Positions 5,944-6,383 of a stretch of DNA of 6,383 bases are shown in pieces. The notes beneath the pieces are model-generated. The model made no database searches and had not been told where the DNA came from. It saw only the letters and a list, made by a program, of their open reading frames with translations. Each line of letters opens with the position of its first letter. The stretch's first letter is position 1. The stretch covers positions 1 to 6,383 of the forward strand of contig DAISJM010000099.1 of the NCBI GenBank assembly GCA_036821485.1, given 5' to 3'. The stretch comes from DAISJM01 sp036821485. Its GTDB lineage: Bacteria; Verrucomicrobiota; Kiritimatiellia; CAIQIC01; JAGNIJ01. Made by a program: the position numbers and the translations under genes.

Positions 5944-6383
5944 ATGGCAGACCAACCGTGGAAAGACGAAGGGATGACGAAGGCGGAATGGCTGGCGCGT
6001 GAGGTCGCCCGTGCCGTCAACGCCGGTAAGGAATGGGACCTCGACACGGTTGATTTCGCCGACCCGCTTCGGCCGCTCACCTGCCTCGAGGTGGATTTCC
6101 CCATCATCCCCATCAACCAGATTGCCACCATCGAGGGCAACGCGGGAAAGCCAATCTACCAGATGTCCAAGTGGTGGGCGCGGAGGCGCAGCTCGGTCTT
6201 TCGCTCGATGCTGATCGCCGCCGCTTCCAAGGCACCAGACGACCCGGCGGAAGCCGCGAAGACAGTCTGGAACGCCTACTACGGCAACCACCAGGCGCGG
6301 GGCGCGTTCCGGCATCTCAAGGTCGCCGACATCTGCATGCCCAGGCGGGAACCCTCGACCACGGTTGTACCGCCGCCCATGAA
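5944..6383 (+). CDS. DUF1156-type DNA adenine methylase, N-terminal part (3' partial, end rearranged)
   Basis: The frame is open from ATG 5944 to the window edge, 146 full codons. Residues 48-90 carry the N-terminal DUF1156 pattern: LEVDFPIIPINQIA, then a Lys/Pro/Ser stretch and KWWARRRSSVFRSML (W77-W78-A79-R80-R81). This WWARR block is the hallmark of COG1743/DUF1156 adenine-specific methylases, which are large proteins (often about 900 aa) that modify host DNA and pair with DUF499 ATPases in defence loci. The sequence LKVADI (126-130) should then run into the SAM-binding motif I, FMGGGTTVVEG. Instead it reads CMPRREPSTTVVPPPM. The expected motif is present in the same 50 bases on the opposite strand, so residues from 131 on should not be trusted as the native protein. 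In the BREX-like reading this enzyme fills the PglX slot. The family call rests on the N-terminus plus the restored motif. Confidence 0.82.
   Translation, partial: MADQPWKDEGMTKAEWLAREVARAVNAGKEWDLDTVDFADPLRPLTCLEVDFPIIPINQIATIEGNAGKPIYQMSKWWARRRSSVFRSMLIAAASKAPDDPAEAAKTVWNAYYGNHQARGAFRHLKVADICMPRREPSTTVVPPPM
6334..6383. other. Inverted 50-base segment covering methylase motif I
   Basis: Reverse-complementing this segment and joining it to base 6333 gives an uninterrupted reading ADIFMGGGTTVVEGSRLGM, the textbook motif I region of a DUF1156 methylase. In the orientation present it encodes proline-rich nonsense, though still without a stop. Reading the minus strand back through the junction gives GMQMS, which also resembles the natural continuation of the family after motif I. 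So the native gene probably holds a short inverted repeat (gccgacatct and agatgtcggc) flanking the motif. The left boundary is placed at 6334 and could slide by a base; the right boundary is at or beyond the window edge. Confidence 0.85.

Noticed and set aside
5563..6315. Minus-strand open frame of 250 codons spanning the nuclease/methylase junction
   Set aside because: It crosses two plus-strand genes with good motifs and shows no recognisable domain. It also starts before the inverted end segment, so it is unrelated to the flipped motif.
277..6383. Interpretation as a DISARM system
   Set aside because: No DrmA-type helicase, DrmB (DUF1998) or phospholipase-D-like gene is visible. PglZ and DUF499 point to a BREX-like system instead.

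Overview
The window holds six tightly packed genes, all on the plus strand, with intergenic distances of +2, -1, +9, +1 and +18 nt. It reads as part of a single bacterial defence operon. GC content is high (roughly 60% by eye), Shine-Dalgarno sites are strong and starts are ATG, which suggests a GC-rich bacterium with classical SD-led initiation. I cannot name a taxon from this sequence. Both outer genes run off the window.

Layout: (1) bases 2-274, an XRE-type helix-turn-helix regulator, open at its 5' end. (2) 277-2973, an 898-residue P-loop ATPase of the DUF499 type (BrxC/PglY-like role). (3) 2973-3968, a compact PglZ-domain protein of 331 residues. (4) 3978-5363, an ABC/SMC-like AAA ATPase of the OLD/AAA15 kind without a TOPRIM domain. 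(5) 5365-5925, a small protein with a D...E-x-K pattern, probably a PD-(D/E)XK-like nuclease. (6) 5944 to the window end, the N-terminus of a DUF1156-type DNA adenine methylase. There is no gene-free stretch longer than 18 nt, and I saw no tRNA, rRNA, CRISPR array, insertion sequence or terminator.

Together the genes look like a BREX-like anti-phage system. A DUF499 ATPase, a PglZ protein and a DNA methylase would form the modification and discrimination core. The ATPase plus putative nuclease, embedded between PglZ and the methylase, would be a candidate effector module. DUF499 and DUF1156 proteins are already known to co-occur in predicted defence loci, and PglZ is the hallmark of BREX. The combination with a dedicated ATPase/nuclease pair is the part that may be undescribed.

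The most striking sequence-level oddity is at the right edge. The last 50 bases (6334-6383) are in the wrong orientation. Reverse-complementing them restores, in frame, the SAM-binding motif I of the methylase (ADIFMGGGTTVVEGSRLGM). This is either a fold-back or assembly artefact at a contig end, or a small invertible segment in the methylase catalytic domain. The sequence alone cannot decide, but an artefact is the more likely explanation.
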